A stretch of 64,000 bases of DNA from Moraxella osloensis (GTDB taxonomy: Bacteria > Pseudomonadota > Gammaproteobacteria > Pseudomonadales > Moraxellaceae), in assembly GCF_001553955.1 (NCBI RefSeq), contig NZ_CP014234.1, positions 1,302,001-1,366,000 on the forward strand, in the 5' to 3' direction. Within the stretch, counting starts at the first letter, position 1, and each line of letters begins with the position of its first letter. Shown here in pieces: positions 9,722 to 18,085 of this stretch. The notes beneath the pieces are model-generated. The model saw nothing but the letters and a program-made list of their open reading frames with translations, did not search any database and had not been told where the DNA came from. Position numbers and translations under genes: made by a program.

Positions 9722-10111
9722 ATGAATCAACGTTTACAACGTCTTGCCGATCAAATTCAGCGCGACCTAGCGGTTTTGATTCGTGACGAGATTAACGACC
9801 CACGCTTGACCGGGTTTGTGACCATTTCTAGTATCAAAATTAGCCCAGATTTGGGTTATGCTGATATTTATGTCACCATCATGGAAAAGTCGATGGATGA
9901 TGCCATGGCAAAAGATTATCATACCGAAAGCTTAGAAGTGCTGAACAAAGCATCAGGTTTTTTGCGTACTGAGCTCAGTCATTTGCTAAAAACTCGCACT
10001 ACGCCCCGTCTACGCTTTCACTATGATGAAGTGACAGCTAACGCTAACTATATGATGAACCTCATTTCTAAAGCCGTACAAAGTAGCGAAGGTCAGCCAT
10101 CAGACGACTGA
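9722..10111 (+). CDS. rbfA: Ribosome-binding factor A
   Basis: RbfA is a 129-residue cold-shock and assembly factor that helps mature the 16S rRNA 5' end in the 30S subunit. Visible family features are the N-terminal QRLADQIQRDLAVLIRDEINDPRLTGFVTI, the KISPDLGYADIYVTIM strand region, and the KH-like C-terminal part RTELSHLLKTRTTPRLRFHYDE. An AAAGGA ribosome binding site precedes the ATG at 9722. It is placed between infB and truB as in other proteobacteria, but here another gene intervenes before truB. Confidence 0.97.
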   Translation: MNQRLQRLADQIQRDLAVLIRDEINDPRLTGFVTISSIKISPDLGYADIYVTIMEKSMDDAMAKDYHTESLEVLNKASGFLRTELSHLLKTRTTPRLRFHYDEVTANANYMMNLISKAVQSSEGQPSDD

Positions 10112-10126
10112 TTCGTTGTAGGCCAT

Positions 10127-10156
10127 GACGAGCCTAGACGAGCCTAGACGAGCCTA
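10127..10156. repeat. Three tandem copies of a 10-bp unit
   Basis: GACGAGCCTA is repeated exactly at 10127-10136, 10137-10146 and 10147-10156, in the gap between rbfA and the next gene. The copies are identical, so the expansion looks recent. Confidence 0.9.
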
Positions 10157-10189
10157 TTCGTCACTTTGAGCCATTAACAGGGATGTTGA

Positions 10190-11206
10190 ATGCAGTTACT
10201 TTGGGGTATCATTAAGTTTATCGTCATTATTCTCTCAAGCCTGTGGGTCGGGGTGTTTGTATGGACGCATCAGCCCTTAGGCAGATATGTCAGTCTGGCC
10301 CTGATTAGCGTATGGGTATTTTTTACCCTTACTGTTTTGCTCAGTATCATCAAACCCACCCTATTTTCATCCCTGCTTTCTCATCAGTCTTTATTATTGA
10401 TTTTTTTTGCGGTGGTGGCGATTGCCATTGCATGCTTTTTTTCGATGTCAGCTAGCAATGAGCGTGATTGGAACCCCGAAGTTGCCCAAATGTTAGACTA
10501 TCGGCTTGACCGTGATGGCAACACACTCACCATTAGCAATGTTAGAAATTTTGATTGGCAAGATAAAACCCATTTTCAGCCGCGCTGGGAAACTAGGCAA
10601 TACGACTTGGCGAAACTGCAAACTGTCGATTTTATCGCCTCCTATTGGATGGGCGATGCCATTGCCCATACGCTAGTGAGTTTTGGGTTTAGTGATGGCA
10701 AGCAGCTTGCGTTATCCATCGAGATTCGCAAAGAAGTCAATGAACAGTTTAGTACGCTGGGTGGATTTTTTCGCAAGTTTGAATTGGTGATTATCGCTGC
10801 CGATGAAAAAGATATTATTTATACCCGTAGTAATATCCGTCATGAAGATGTTTATATTTATCCCATCAACATGCCAAAAGACCATATTCGAGCGCTGCTG
10901 CTTGCGTATCTAGCGAAAGCCAAGTCCTTAAAAACGCAGCCAACATGGTATAATTCATTGGTAAATAACTGTACCACGGCAATTTATGAGCTGATTGACG
11001 ATATCGAACCTTTGCCATTTGATTATCGTATCTTGTTATCAGGCTATATTCCCAGTTATCTGTATGACCAGCAATTGATTGATAACCGCTATAGCTTGCA
11101 ACAGTGGCAACAACGGGCACACATTAACCCTAAATCAAAGCCGTATTCTGTCAACCACCCTATTAGCGCAGCAGATTACTCGCGGCTGATTCGAACCGAC
11201 TTTTAG
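10190..11206 (+). CDS. DUF4105 (Lnb N-terminal-like) membrane protein
   Basis: This 338-residue protein starts with three hydrophobic segments (about residues 5-28, 35-58 and 65-87). A large domain that is probably periplasmic follows. The stretch WYNSLVNNCTTAIYELID near residue 255 is the Asn-Cys-Thr core of the DUF4105 family, whose members are predicted cysteine-peptidase-like or lipoprotein-associated envelope proteins. Biochemical function is not established. The gene lies between rbfA and truB, interrupting the usual adjacency. Its stop at 11206 is 20 bp before truB, so it probably shares the transcript. The ATG at 10190 has a purine-rich GGGATG upstream. Confidence 0.8.
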   Translation: MQLLWGIIKFIVIILSSLWVGVFVWTHQPLGRYVSLALISVWVFFTLTVLLSIIKPTLFSSLLSHQSLLLIFFAVVAIAIACFFSMSASNERDWNPEVAQMLDYRLDRDGNTLTISNVRNFDWQDKTHFQPRWETRQYDLAKLQTVDFIASYWMGDAIAHTLVSFGFSDGKQLALSIEIRKEVNEQFSTLGGFFRKFELVIIAADEKDIIYTRSNIRHEDVYIYPINMPKDHIRALLLAYLAKAKSLKTQPTWYNSLVNNCTTAIYELIDDIEPLPFDYRILLSGYIPSYLYDQQLIDNRYSLQQWQQRAHINPKSKPYSVNHPISAADYSRLIRTDF

Positions 11207-11226
11207 TGAATTGATAAATCCATAAC

Positions 11227-12174
11227 ATGATGACCCAACCAAAAACAAAATCCATCGTCTCTGGCGTCTTACTGATTGATAAACCGCAAGGGATGACCTC
11301 CCAGCAAGTGGTATCAAAAGTCAAATACTTGCTCAAATCTGATGTGCACGACAGTAAAAAAGCGGGTCATACCGGTACCCTTGACCCAATGGCAACAGGC
11401 TTGCTACCGATTTGTTTGGGAGAGGCGACCAAGTTTAGCCATTACCAACTGGATGCCATCAAGTCTTACCAAGCCATTATCAAACTCGGCGAGCAAACCG
11501 ATACAGGGGATGCTGAAGGTCAGATAATTGCCACTATCCCTGTACCAAATGTGACACAAGCAATGTTACAAAGCGTCACTGAGCAATTTTTGGGTGAGAT
11601 AATGCAGGTCCCGCCCATGTACTCCGCGCTCAAAAAAGACGGCAAAAAACTGTATGAACTGGCGCGTGAAGGTATTGAGGTGGAGCGAGCAGCACGTCCT
11701 CTCATCATTTATGAGCTGTCACTCACTCCCCTATCCGCTCAACAATTGCAATTAACCGTTACTTGCTCCAAAGGAACCTATGTGCGCGTGCTGGCTGAAG
11801 ATATTGCCAAAGCGCTGGGCACGCTAGGCCATCTAACAGCACTTAGACGGATACGCACGGGTGATTTTGAAATTGCCGATGCCATCCCATTAGCCGATTT
11901 TGCAGCGCTCGATGTTGCAGCGCGGTTTGATAAGCTATTAGCGGTGGATGCCTGCGTTCACTCACTACCAAGCTTAGTATTAGACGATAGCCAATCAAAG
12001 CGCATCCGGCAAGGTCAACGCTTAAACGTCAAGGCGACCATGTTAACTCAGCAGCTGAACTTAACCGCCAGTCAAACGTTTCGCTTGTTTGACGACCAGC
12101 AGCAATTTTTGGGCACGGGACTACTTGAACCCAATGGTCGTTTACAACCGCTGAAGCTGGTCAATTTAAACTAG
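11227..12174 (+). CDS. truB: tRNA pseudouridine(55) synthase TruB
   Basis: TruB makes the universal pseudouridine 55 in the T-loop of tRNAs. The 315-residue product has the family motifs: LLIDKPQGMTSQQVV at the start, GHTGTLDPMATGLLPICLGEATKF with the catalytic Asp near residue 52, YQAIIKLGEQTDTGDAEG, PPMYSALKKDGKKLYELAREG, and CSKGTYVRVLAEDIAKALG. A C-terminal PUA-like region follows. The length is normal. Overlapping ATGATG codons occur at 11227 and 11230. It is the last gene of the operon before the insertion sequence. Confidence 0.97.
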   Translation: MMTQPKTKSIVSGVLLIDKPQGMTSQQVVSKVKYLLKSDVHDSKKAGHTGTLDPMATGLLPICLGEATKFSHYQLDAIKSYQAIIKLGEQTDTGDAEGQIIATIPVPNVTQAMLQSVTEQFLGEIMQVPPMYSALKKDGKKLYELAREGIEVERAARPLIIYELSLTPLSAQQLQLTVTCSKGTYVRVLAEDIAKALGTLGHLTALRRIRTGDFEIADAIPLADFAALDVAARFDKLLAVDACVHSLPSLVLDDSQSKRIRQGQRLNVKATMLTQQLNLTASQTFRLFDDQQQFLGTGLLEPNGRLQPLKLVNLN

Positions 12175-12441
12175 CCACAGTAATTCAATCAATCTAATTA
12201 CCTTGCTAAATTTTTACTATCTTCACATAATTTGCTCACAGAGCGGTGTGATGTCACAAAGCGAGTACGTTTTTTATGCATTGATACAAAACGTGACGCT
12301 TTGCTAGCAGTTTTTACCCGTCTAGTGATTTATGCTTAATGGTGTTGATTCATTTGCTTCTTTGCTTAGCAAGCTTTGCTAATAAAGACCATACAGCGGT
12401 TTATTTAGATAACTTTCTACAATTAATAGAAATATTATTAA
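12175..12441. other. Intergenic flank of the insertion sequence, with a long imperfect palindrome
   Basis: No gene is seen. At 12257-12303 two nested inverted repeats form one stem: CAAAGCG at 12257-12263 pairs with CGCTTTG at 12297-12303, and ACGTTTT at 12267-12273 pairs with AAAACGT at 12288-12294. There is no T-run directly after it, so it is not a clear intrinsic terminator, though it could act for truB. It ends at the TTAA target site of the insertion sequence. Confidence 0.6.
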
Positions 12442-13585
12442 TAACTGAAGTTACGCAGCCCTTTAAAAAAGCGCTATCATAACAAAAAAAGCAGTCAGCG
12501 AGAGTAAACAAATGAACAAAGACATGATAGAACTCTACAGCGACTACCTCATCGCAAGTTTTGGGCAAACCACCGCCACAGGACTTGCCAATCTACTACA
12601 AGGGAGCATCTACCATGACAGCATCACCCGCTTTCTAAACAGTGAAACACTCACCGCCAAAGAACAATGGCAACTGATTAAACCCATGCTAAGACAGCAT
12701 GAAAATGCCACACCCAATGCCATCGGCTATCTCATCTTTGATGACACCATACAGCCCAAACCACACACAAGCGTCGACGACATCAACTGCTGGCACTACG
12801 ACCACACCCAAAACAAAAATGTTAAAGGCATTAACCTGCTTAACTGTCTGTATCATCGCAAAGATATCGACATACCCTTAAGCTTTGACATCATCACCAA
12901 ACCCAATGTCTTTACCGATGACAAAGGCAAGGTTAAACGTAAAAGTGATAAAACCAAAAATCAGCGACTGCTTGATATGTTTGATAGCGCAATCAAAAAC
13001 CAAGTCAAATTCGACTATGTATTAGCCGATTCTTGGTTTTCAGCCAAAGCAACATTCAAACATATTCGTAAAGCCAACAAGCATTTCATCTTTGCGTTAA
13101 AGTCAAATCGCTTGGTGGCTTTAACCCCGGATGATAGAGAAAAAGGGAACTTTGTACGTATTGATGAATCTAATCTACCCGATAATACCCCTGTTCACGG
13201 CTTTTTAAATGACTATCATGATGAAGTCTTGTTATTACGCCGAGTCTTTACAAACAAGGACGGTTCTACAGGGGTGTTATATCTGGTATGCTCAGATTTG
13301 CAATGCGACAAGGATAAATTTATCAACGGCTATCAAAAACGATGGCAGGTTGAAGTGTATCATAAGTCGTTAAAGCAAAATGCCAATTTGGGTAAGTCGC
13401 CTGCTCATAGCCAAAGGGCTCGGTTTAATCATATGTTTTTAGCCACGTATGCGGTGTTTAAGCTTGAGTGTTTGAAAATCAAAACCAAGTTAAATCATTT
13501 CGCTTTGCGTACGAAGTTACTAATTTCCGCTAATCAGTCGGCTTTTGCCCAGCTTAAGGCTATTAGCGGTGCGTAACTTCAGTTA
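12442..13585 (+). mobile_element. Complete insertion sequence, IS701/IS4-superfamily type, 1144 bp
   Basis: The ends are perfect 16-bp inverted repeats: TAACTGAAGTTACGCA on the left at 12442-12457 and its reverse complement on the right at 13570-13585. TTAA occurs immediately outside both ends (12438-12441 and 13586-13589), matching a 4-bp target duplication. A single intact transposase gene fills the element. Perfect ends, an intact gene and the target duplication point to a recent, probably functional insertion. The family is inferred from the transposase style and the 4-bp TTAA-like duplication, not from a database match. Confidence 0.88.
12512..13576 (+). CDS. DDE transposase (IS701-like)
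   Basis: This 354-residue transposase has plausible DDE catalytic residues: Asp in YLIFDDTIQPKPH near residue 75, Asp in YVLADSWFSAKATF near 172, and Glu in KRWQVEVYHKSLKQ near 290. The context of the last one (YQKRWQVEVYHKSLKQNANLGK) is typical of IS4/IS701-superfamily enzymes. The stop codon lies inside the right inverted repeat, a common economy in insertion sequences. The ATG at 12512 is preceded by GCGAGAG. No frameshift or internal stop is seen. Confidence 0.9.
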   Translation: MNKDMIELYSDYLIASFGQTTATGLANLLQGSIYHDSITRFLNSETLTAKEQWQLIKPMLRQHENATPNAIGYLIFDDTIQPKPHTSVDDINCWHYDHTQNKNVKGINLLNCLYHRKDIDIPLSFDIITKPNVFTDDKGKVKRKSDKTKNQRLLDMFDSAIKNQVKFDYVLADSWFSAKATFKHIRKANKHFIFALKSNRLVALTPDDREKGNFVRIDESNLPDNTPVHGFLNDYHDEVLLLRRVFTNKDGSTGVLYLVCSDLQCDKDKFINGYQKRWQVEVYHKSLKQNANLGKSPAHSQRARFNHMFLATYAVFKLECLKIKTKLNHFALRTKLLISANQSAFAQLKAISGA

Positions 13586-13600
13586 TTAAATAATCAAACT

Positions 13601-13641
13601 AAAAAGAGGATAACAATATTCATAAAGTTATCCTCTTTTTA
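13601..13641. terminator. Bidirectional Rho-independent terminator downstream of gshB
   Basis: AAAAAGAGGATAAC at 13601-13614 pairs perfectly with GTTATCCTCTTTTT at 13627-13640, giving a 14-bp stem with A and T tracts on the two sides. It can stop leftward gshB transcripts as well as rightward transcripts from the insertion sequence. Confidence 0.88.
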
Positions 13642-13651
13642 ACGTAAACTA

Positions 13652-14602
13652 TTAATTAATTTTAGTTTCAATAAACGCAATAAAATCCTCTGCGATATGC
13701 GTGCCGCATTGGTCGTCAATCTCACGCACGCAGGTGGGGCTAGTCACGTTAATCTCTGTCACTTTGCCACCAATCACATCGAGTCCGACAAAGTACAAGC
13801 CTTTTTGCAGTAGCACAGGCGCCACTTGCTCAGCAACTTGGCGCTCTTGCGCTGACAGTGGCATGGCGACACCACGACCACCTGCAGCTAGATTACCACG
13901 CGTTTCGCCTTGGCTTGGGATACGCGCCAAGCAATAATCTACAGGCTTACCACCGACAATTAAAATGCGTTTATCCCCGTCCTTGATTTCAGGCAAGTAT
14001 TTTTGCGCCATCACAGGCAAGCTTTCAAGCTGGGTTAGCATCTCAAGGGTTGAGCCGATATTAGGGCTATCGGCGGTCAGACGAAAAATGCCCATTCCCC
14101 CCATGCCATCAAGCGGTTTGACGATAACATCTTGGTGGGTTTTGATAAAATCACGGATATGGGTTTGTTTGTTGGTGACAATCGTCGGTGTCATCAGCTC
14201 AGGGAATTGCGTCGCAAACAGTTTTTCGTTACAGTCACGTACGCTTTCTGGGTTATTGACTACCAATACGCCAGCTCGCTGAGCGTATTCTAGCAAGTAC
14301 AGGCTATACAAAAACTGCATGTCAAACGGGGGGTCTTTACGCATCAAGATGACGTCAAATGCGCTAGCAGGCTGCGTGGTTTTTTCACCCAGTTCATAAA
14401 AATGTGCAGGGTCTTTAAACGTTTTGAGCGATTGGCTATCAATTTGCAATGCGCCATTATCGAGCCACAAATCGTGAATTTGGCAATAATGCGCTGTGTG
14501 ACCACGATCTGCAATCGCCCATAGCATCGCAAGCGTGGTGTCTTTTTTATAATTAATGGTGTGGATATCGTCCATGACGATCAGAAAATTCAGTGGTTTC
14601 AT
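13652..14602 (-). CDS. gshB: Glutathione synthetase GshB
   Basis: This is the ATP-grasp enzyme for the second step of glutathione synthesis, joining gamma-glutamylcysteine and glycine. The 316-residue product matches the bacterial GshB family: FLIVMDDIHTINYKKDTTLAML at the N-terminus, DVILMRKDPPFDMQFLYSLYLLE, NNPESVRDCNEKLF, the ATP-grasp lysine region IVKPLDGMGGMGIFRL near 160-175, and the C-terminal GLDVIGGKVTEINVTSPTCVREID near 270-295, which holds metal and substrate ligands. The length is standard. Confidence 0.97.
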   Translation of the reverse strand: MKPLNFLIVMDDIHTINYKKDTTLAMLWAIADRGHTAHYCQIHDLWLDNGALQIDSQSLKTFKDPAHFYELGEKTTQPASAFDVILMRKDPPFDMQFLYSLYLLEYAQRAGVLVVNNPESVRDCNEKLFATQFPELMTPTIVTNKQTHIRDFIKTHQDVIVKPLDGMGGMGIFRLTADSPNIGSTLEMLTQLESLPVMAQKYLPEIKDGDKRILIVGGKPVDYCLARIPSQGETRGNLAAGGRGVAMPLSAQERQVAEQVAPVLLQKGLYFVGLDVIGGKVTEINVTSPTCVREIDDQCGTHIAEDFIAFIETKIN

Positions 14603-14644
14603 TTATTATCCTTGTTCAATTTTTATCAATTATTCGTTTTGCTA

Positions 14645-15241
14645 TTAAAACATCGATTCGACCGCATTGCCATTGTTATCGTAGCGCATACCGCTGGTCG
14701 GTTGTTCATTGGTAAACCAAAAATGGTATTCAGGATTTCCCGCTTGGCTGTAAACAATCGCTTCTTGTACTGCACCTTGGCGGAACAATACTTTTTGTTT
14801 GATACGGCTATCGGACAATCGATACGTCACCCAACCATTATATAAACCGTTAACCAAGTCGGTGCGAAGCTGGGTCACAAAGTTTGGGTAGTACACCACC
14901 AAAAATTCATCGAAGTAACCGTTCTTCACAAAGGTGGTAAATTGCTCGCCTTCTGGCATTACGCCATTATAAGGACCGTCGGCAATGCCTTGTGGCGCAG
15001 CTTGCGGTGATTTTGGCGGCAAGATAAGGCTATTTAACGCATCATAAAACGGCTGTTGGTCAGTTGCCACATTGACAATCGCAGGCGGTTTGCTACCCTC
15101 CGCCATCAGTTCATTGATACTACTACAACCTGCAAGCCCAAATAATACTGCCGATAAGGTAAGTGCAGTGCCAACACGCAAAAGGTGTGCCGTTGTTAGT
15201 GTGGTGGGCAAGGCTTTTGTCAACATAGCCGTCCTCTTCAA
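14645..15241 (-). CDS. Predicted lipoprotein of unknown function
   Basis: This 198-residue protein has a long N-terminal signal region ending in a lipobox (VLFGLAGC, Cys near residue 39), so lipidation and membrane anchoring are expected. The mature part has no motif that I recognise. It contains aromatic-rich segments such as YYPNFVTQLRTDL and PEYHFWFTNEQP. The signal is unusually long because of ~20 residues ahead of the hydrophobic core. A later start at the second Met (residue 6) is possible. It lies between gshB and pyrE, all leftward. It is probably a family-restricted envelope protein. Confidence 0.7.
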   Translation of the reverse strand: MKRTAMLTKALPTTLTTAHLLRVGTALTLSAVLFGLAGCSSINELMAEGSKPPAIVNVATDQQPFYDALNSLILPPKSPQAAPQGIADGPYNGVMPEGEQFTTFVKNGYFDEFLVVYYPNFVTQLRTDLVNGLYNGWVTYRLSDSRIKQKVLFRQGAVQEAIVYSQAGNPEYHFWFTNEQPTSGMRYDNNGNAVESMF

Positions 15242-15296
15242 TGGTTAATTTAAAAACAATCTATGATTAGCGGGATTGGATGATAGCAACCGCTGA

Positions 15297-16046
15297 TTAA
15301 ACGCCATATTGCTCGCGGTAGGCTTGCATTTTGGCAAGTTCCTCCTGCGTGCCATTTTTGGCGACATACTCAGTAATGTCATCCATCGTGACCAAGGCAA
15401 GTACCGGCACATTGAGGCTTTGCGCCAATTCTTGAATGGCAGATTGTTCGCCTTGACCTTTTTCTTTACGATCTAGCGCAACGATGATTCCCGCGACTTT
15501 GGCGTCTGATTTTTCTAGTAGCACAACGACTTCACGCATCGCCGTACCCGCGGTCATCACATCATCAATTACCCAAACCGATTTGCCCTTGAGATCGGCG
15601 CCAACCAGCATACCGCCTTCACCGTGGTCTTTGGCTTCTTTGCGGTTGTAGCCCCAATCGGCATTGATTTGGTGATTGTTCCACAGTGCTTGTGCGGTCG
15701 CCGCCACAAACGGAATGCCTTTATAGGCTGCCCCAAAAATCACCAACTCGCTACTGTCGGTAGATTGTAGCTGCTTGGCAAGGGCATCGGCATACCCATT
15801 TGCCAACACAGACAATAGCTCACCGGTTGATAACAAACCTGCATTAAAAAAATACGGGCTTATACGACCTGATTTTAGGGTAAATTCGCCAAATTTTAAT
15901 ACATTGTTTTTGAGTGCCACCTCAATAAAATACTGAGGAATAAACTGCGTTGCGTGAACGGCTTGGGTTTGAGAGGATTGGGCTTGAGATGCTTGGGTTT
16001 GAGATGCTTGGGCTTGAGATAATTGGGTTTGAAATGATTGGGACAT
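15297..16046 (-). CDS. pyrE: Orotate phosphoribosyltransferase PyrE with repeat-built N-terminal extension
   Basis: PyrE transfers phosphoribose from PRPP to orotate in pyrimidine synthesis. The enzyme core begins near FIEVALKNNVLKFGEFTLKSGRISPYFFNAG, and the PRPP-binding loop VWVIDDVMTAGTAMREV is intact. The start is the ATG at 16046 because a GGAG lies 6 nt upstream; the frame is also open from a TTG at 16058. The first ~35 residues are not part of the family. They are a low-complexity run of SQTQ/SQAQ units encoded by 15-bp tandem repeats (15961-16035). The length is 249 residues, against about 213 for the E. coli enzyme. Confidence 0.95.
   Translation of the reverse strand: MSQSFQTQLSQAQASQTQASQAQSSQTQAVHATQFIPQYFIEVALKNNVLKFGEFTLKSGRISPYFFNAGLLSTGELLSVLANGYADALAKQLQSTDSSELVIFGAAYKGIPFVAATAQALWNNHQINADWGYNRKEAKDHGEGGMLVGADLKGKSVWVIDDVMTAGTAMREVVVLLEKSDAKVAGIIVALDRKEKGQGEQSAIQELAQSLNVPVLALVTMDDITEYVAKNGTQEELAKMQAYREQYGV
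15961..16035 (-). repeat. Five tandem 15-bp repeats in the pyrE 5' end
   Basis: The 15-bp units begin at 15961, 15976, 15991, 16006 and 16021 and are close copies of GCTTGGGTTTGAGAT. On the coding strand they give SQTQA/SQAQA-type pentapeptides. Because each unit is 15 bp, a copy-number change keeps the frame and only alters the length of the PyrE leader. Confidence 0.9.
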
Positions 16047-16082
16047 ACGCGACTCCAAAAAAGAACAAGTTAAAAAATACCA

Positions 16083-17093
16083 TTAGCCGCCTGTGATGGG
16101 GTTTTGCGAGCTCATGGTGACAGTACGTTTGCTGATGGCTGTTTGCTTACCCACTTGCCAATCCATGGCAAGGGCAGCAAGTGCAACATGCGTCGGCTCG
16201 ATATATAAATCGTTATGCCGGGTCAAAAAATGCAATTGGGTGCGATGCGCCTCGATGTATTGATTGATAGCATCAGCCAAGTCTTGCAAGGTGATTTGGG
16301 GGTTGAGTGATTTGCGTGATTTGCATTGGCATAGCAAAAATACACAAAGCGCAAGATGGTACATTTGTCCCATCAGATACAGTTTGGTTTCGATATTGAG
16401 TAGCGCTTGGTTATAGGTGGCGTCAGACTGTGTGCTGGCGGCATCGTTGGCTTGATGTTCATAGGAATTTTGCAATGTCTGCTTTGGTAAGGATGTGGTA
16501 AGCGTATTCATACGCGCTAAATTCGGGTATTGACCCATCACCGCTTTCATCAGTGAAATACTGCTATCATTGACGAGCCTTGGCAACAAAGATAGCGGTA
16601 AATGCAATGATGGGTGTTTGCTTTGGCTGCTATTGGCCTGCTGTTGCTGCTGCTGGATAAAGTGCCGCATCTCAATGCTTTGCTCAGATAGTAACTGCTC
16701 TAGCATCTCAGATTGATGACTTTGCAGATTTTTTTTAAGGATTTTTGTTGTGTTATCCCTCATTCGGTAGGGCTTGGCAACGTCTTTTACACTAGCGGCG
16801 AGATTGTTGTTGCTATCCGCCACTGGCAATGACAGCGGTTTTTGCATATAGACGTCAATGGTATGACGCGCGGGTATGACGCGCTTATCAATCGGGCGAC
16901 AAGGATCGGGCAAAGCCAATCTTTCTGCCTCTGTCATCACATTGGGATGGCGTAGCTGGTCTTGGTCTTTAATAATTTGGCTTGTTGCGGCTTGGCGCTC
17001 GGTGTTGGAATAAGTCATGGCATACACGGCTATAAAATCACTGATAGATAAATGATGAAAAATTTTTGTTGAAACCCACCACCCATCACTCAT
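16083..17093 (-). CDS. Hypothetical protein, Gln/Ser-rich, family unknown
   Basis: I do not recognise this 336-residue product. It has no signal peptide or clear membrane helix, apart from one moderately hydrophobic stretch near residues 243-258 (MYHLALCVFLLCQCK). There is a poly-Gln tract (QQQQQQ near residue 147) and a helical C-terminal part (LQDLADAINQYIEAHRTQLHFL). The first ATG overlaps the end of the upstream SDR-like gene by 8 nt (ATGAGTGA), which suggests translational coupling. A second start at 17018 (MTYSNTERQ) is possible but has no better ribosome binding site. It is likely restricted to relatives. Confidence 0.6.
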   Translation of the reverse strand: MSDGWWVSTKIFHHLSISDFIAVYAMTYSNTERQAATSQIIKDQDQLRHPNVMTEAERLALPDPCRPIDKRVIPARHTIDVYMQKPLSLPVADSNNNLAASVKDVAKPYRMRDNTTKILKKNLQSHQSEMLEQLLSEQSIEMRHFIQQQQQQANSSQSKHPSLHLPLSLLPRLVNDSSISLMKAVMGQYPNLARMNTLTTSLPKQTLQNSYEHQANDAASTQSDATYNQALLNIETKLYLMGQMYHLALCVFLLCQCKSRKSLNPQITLQDLADAINQYIEAHRTQLHFLTRHNDLYIEPTHVALAALAMDWQVGKQTAISKRTVTMSSQNPITGG

Positions 17094-18000
17094 CGCCTAA
17101 AGTCGACAAAATATACTGATAGCCTGACTGCCAATCTGGGTAGTTGAGCCAACTAGCTGGCAAGTTATTGATAATGCGTTTGCCCGTTGTTGGCTCCATA
17201 CAGGGCAGCGATAAGCTCAAGCCCTGTGCAGTCGCCAAATAGTTTAGCACAGTATAAAGCGGGACTGGCGCCTTATCTGTCGCCAAGTAAACTGGCACGG
17301 TTTGACCTGCATTGATGACAGTAACAATGATGCTGACTAAGTCTGTGTCCATAATACGATTAGTCCATGTGTTACTCGGATAATCGCTAGCCCTATTTGC
17401 TGACTGCGCTGCTAACTGTTTTGCCATGGTCAGTAAACGTAGTCGTGATTGCCCATAAATCCCACTTGGACGAATGATGATGCTCTTATCTTCAAAGTGC
17501 TGCTGCAACAACTGCTCAGTCTGTAAAATCACTTGAGAAGTGGCGCTTGTTGGCACGAACACAGGGGTAGTGATATCAATGACTTCGCCCGCGTTTTGTC
17601 CGTAAACGCCTGTCGAAGAAATAAATACCACTCGCTTGAGGTTTGGCAGATGGTCACCCAATCGCACCACATTCTCGGCAATCGCATAATAACTGTCACG
17701 GTAACCTTGTAGCGACAAGGTATCTGGACTGACAATGATACAGATTTGGCTAATTTGGCTTGACCATTGACTTAGCTGCGCAACGGCTAACGTGCGCGCG
17801 TCACTGGCAACAAAATGTAGATTTTCCTGATATACATGGTCATTATCGGGTGGCAGCTTGGCTGCCATGGGGCTACAGAAAGCCAAATCTGTAGGCATAG
17901 AGCGGCTGACACCAATCACGCAGTGCCCCTGCATCGCTAATTGCTTAGCAACTGGTAAACCAATTTTGCCAAGTCCAATCATTAAAATGGTTTGCATCAT
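17086..18000 (-). CDS. NAD(P)-binding SDR/epimerase-like protein (YeeZ type)
   Basis: This 304-residue protein has an N-terminal Rossmann motif (MIGLGKIGLPVAKQL, glycine-rich turn GLGKIG) and the extended-SDR block VVFISSTGVYGQNAGEVID near residue 120. The Tyr of TGVYG may play the catalytic role. The context fits nucleoside-diphosphate-sugar epimerase-like proteins of the YeeZ group, whose substrate is unknown. I place the start at one of two adjacent ATGs (18000 or 17997) because AGG sits 7 nt upstream. Starting farther upstream at 18111 would only add residues encoded by a tandem repeat. It follows nadC leftward by 82 bp. Confidence 0.8.
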   Translation of the reverse strand: MMQTILMIGLGKIGLPVAKQLAMQGHCVIGVSRSMPTDLAFCSPMAAKLPPDNDHVYQENLHFVASDARTLAVAQLSQWSSQISQICIIVSPDTLSLQGYRDSYYAIAENVVRLGDHLPNLKRVVFISSTGVYGQNAGEVIDITTPVFVPTSATSQVILQTEQLLQQHFEDKSIIIRPSGIYGQSRLRLLTMAKQLAAQSANRASDYPSNTWTNRIMDTDLVSIIVTVINAGQTVPVYLATDKAPVPLYTVLNYLATAQGLSLSLPCMEPTTGKRIINNLPASWLNYPDWQSGYQYILSTLGDE

Positions 18001-18040
18001 GCTATGACCTATCGCGAATGGCAATAAAAAAAACTGACTA

Positions 18041-18085
18041 TTTTTAATCGATTTATTTTTAACCGATTTATTTTTAACCGATTTA
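18041..18085. repeat. Three tandem 15-bp repeats at the nadC stop codon
   Basis: Units at 18041-18055, 18056-18070 and 18071-18085 follow TTTTTAACCGATTTA, the first with one change. The last unit contains the nadC stop codon (18083-18085), so the array has grown just downstream of the coding region. Confidence 0.9.

Noticed and set aside
12257-12303. Long palindrome near the insertion sequence, considered as a second terminal repeat of a larger transposon
   Set aside because: It shows no similarity to the 16-bp ends, and the TTAA duplication places the element edge at 12442.
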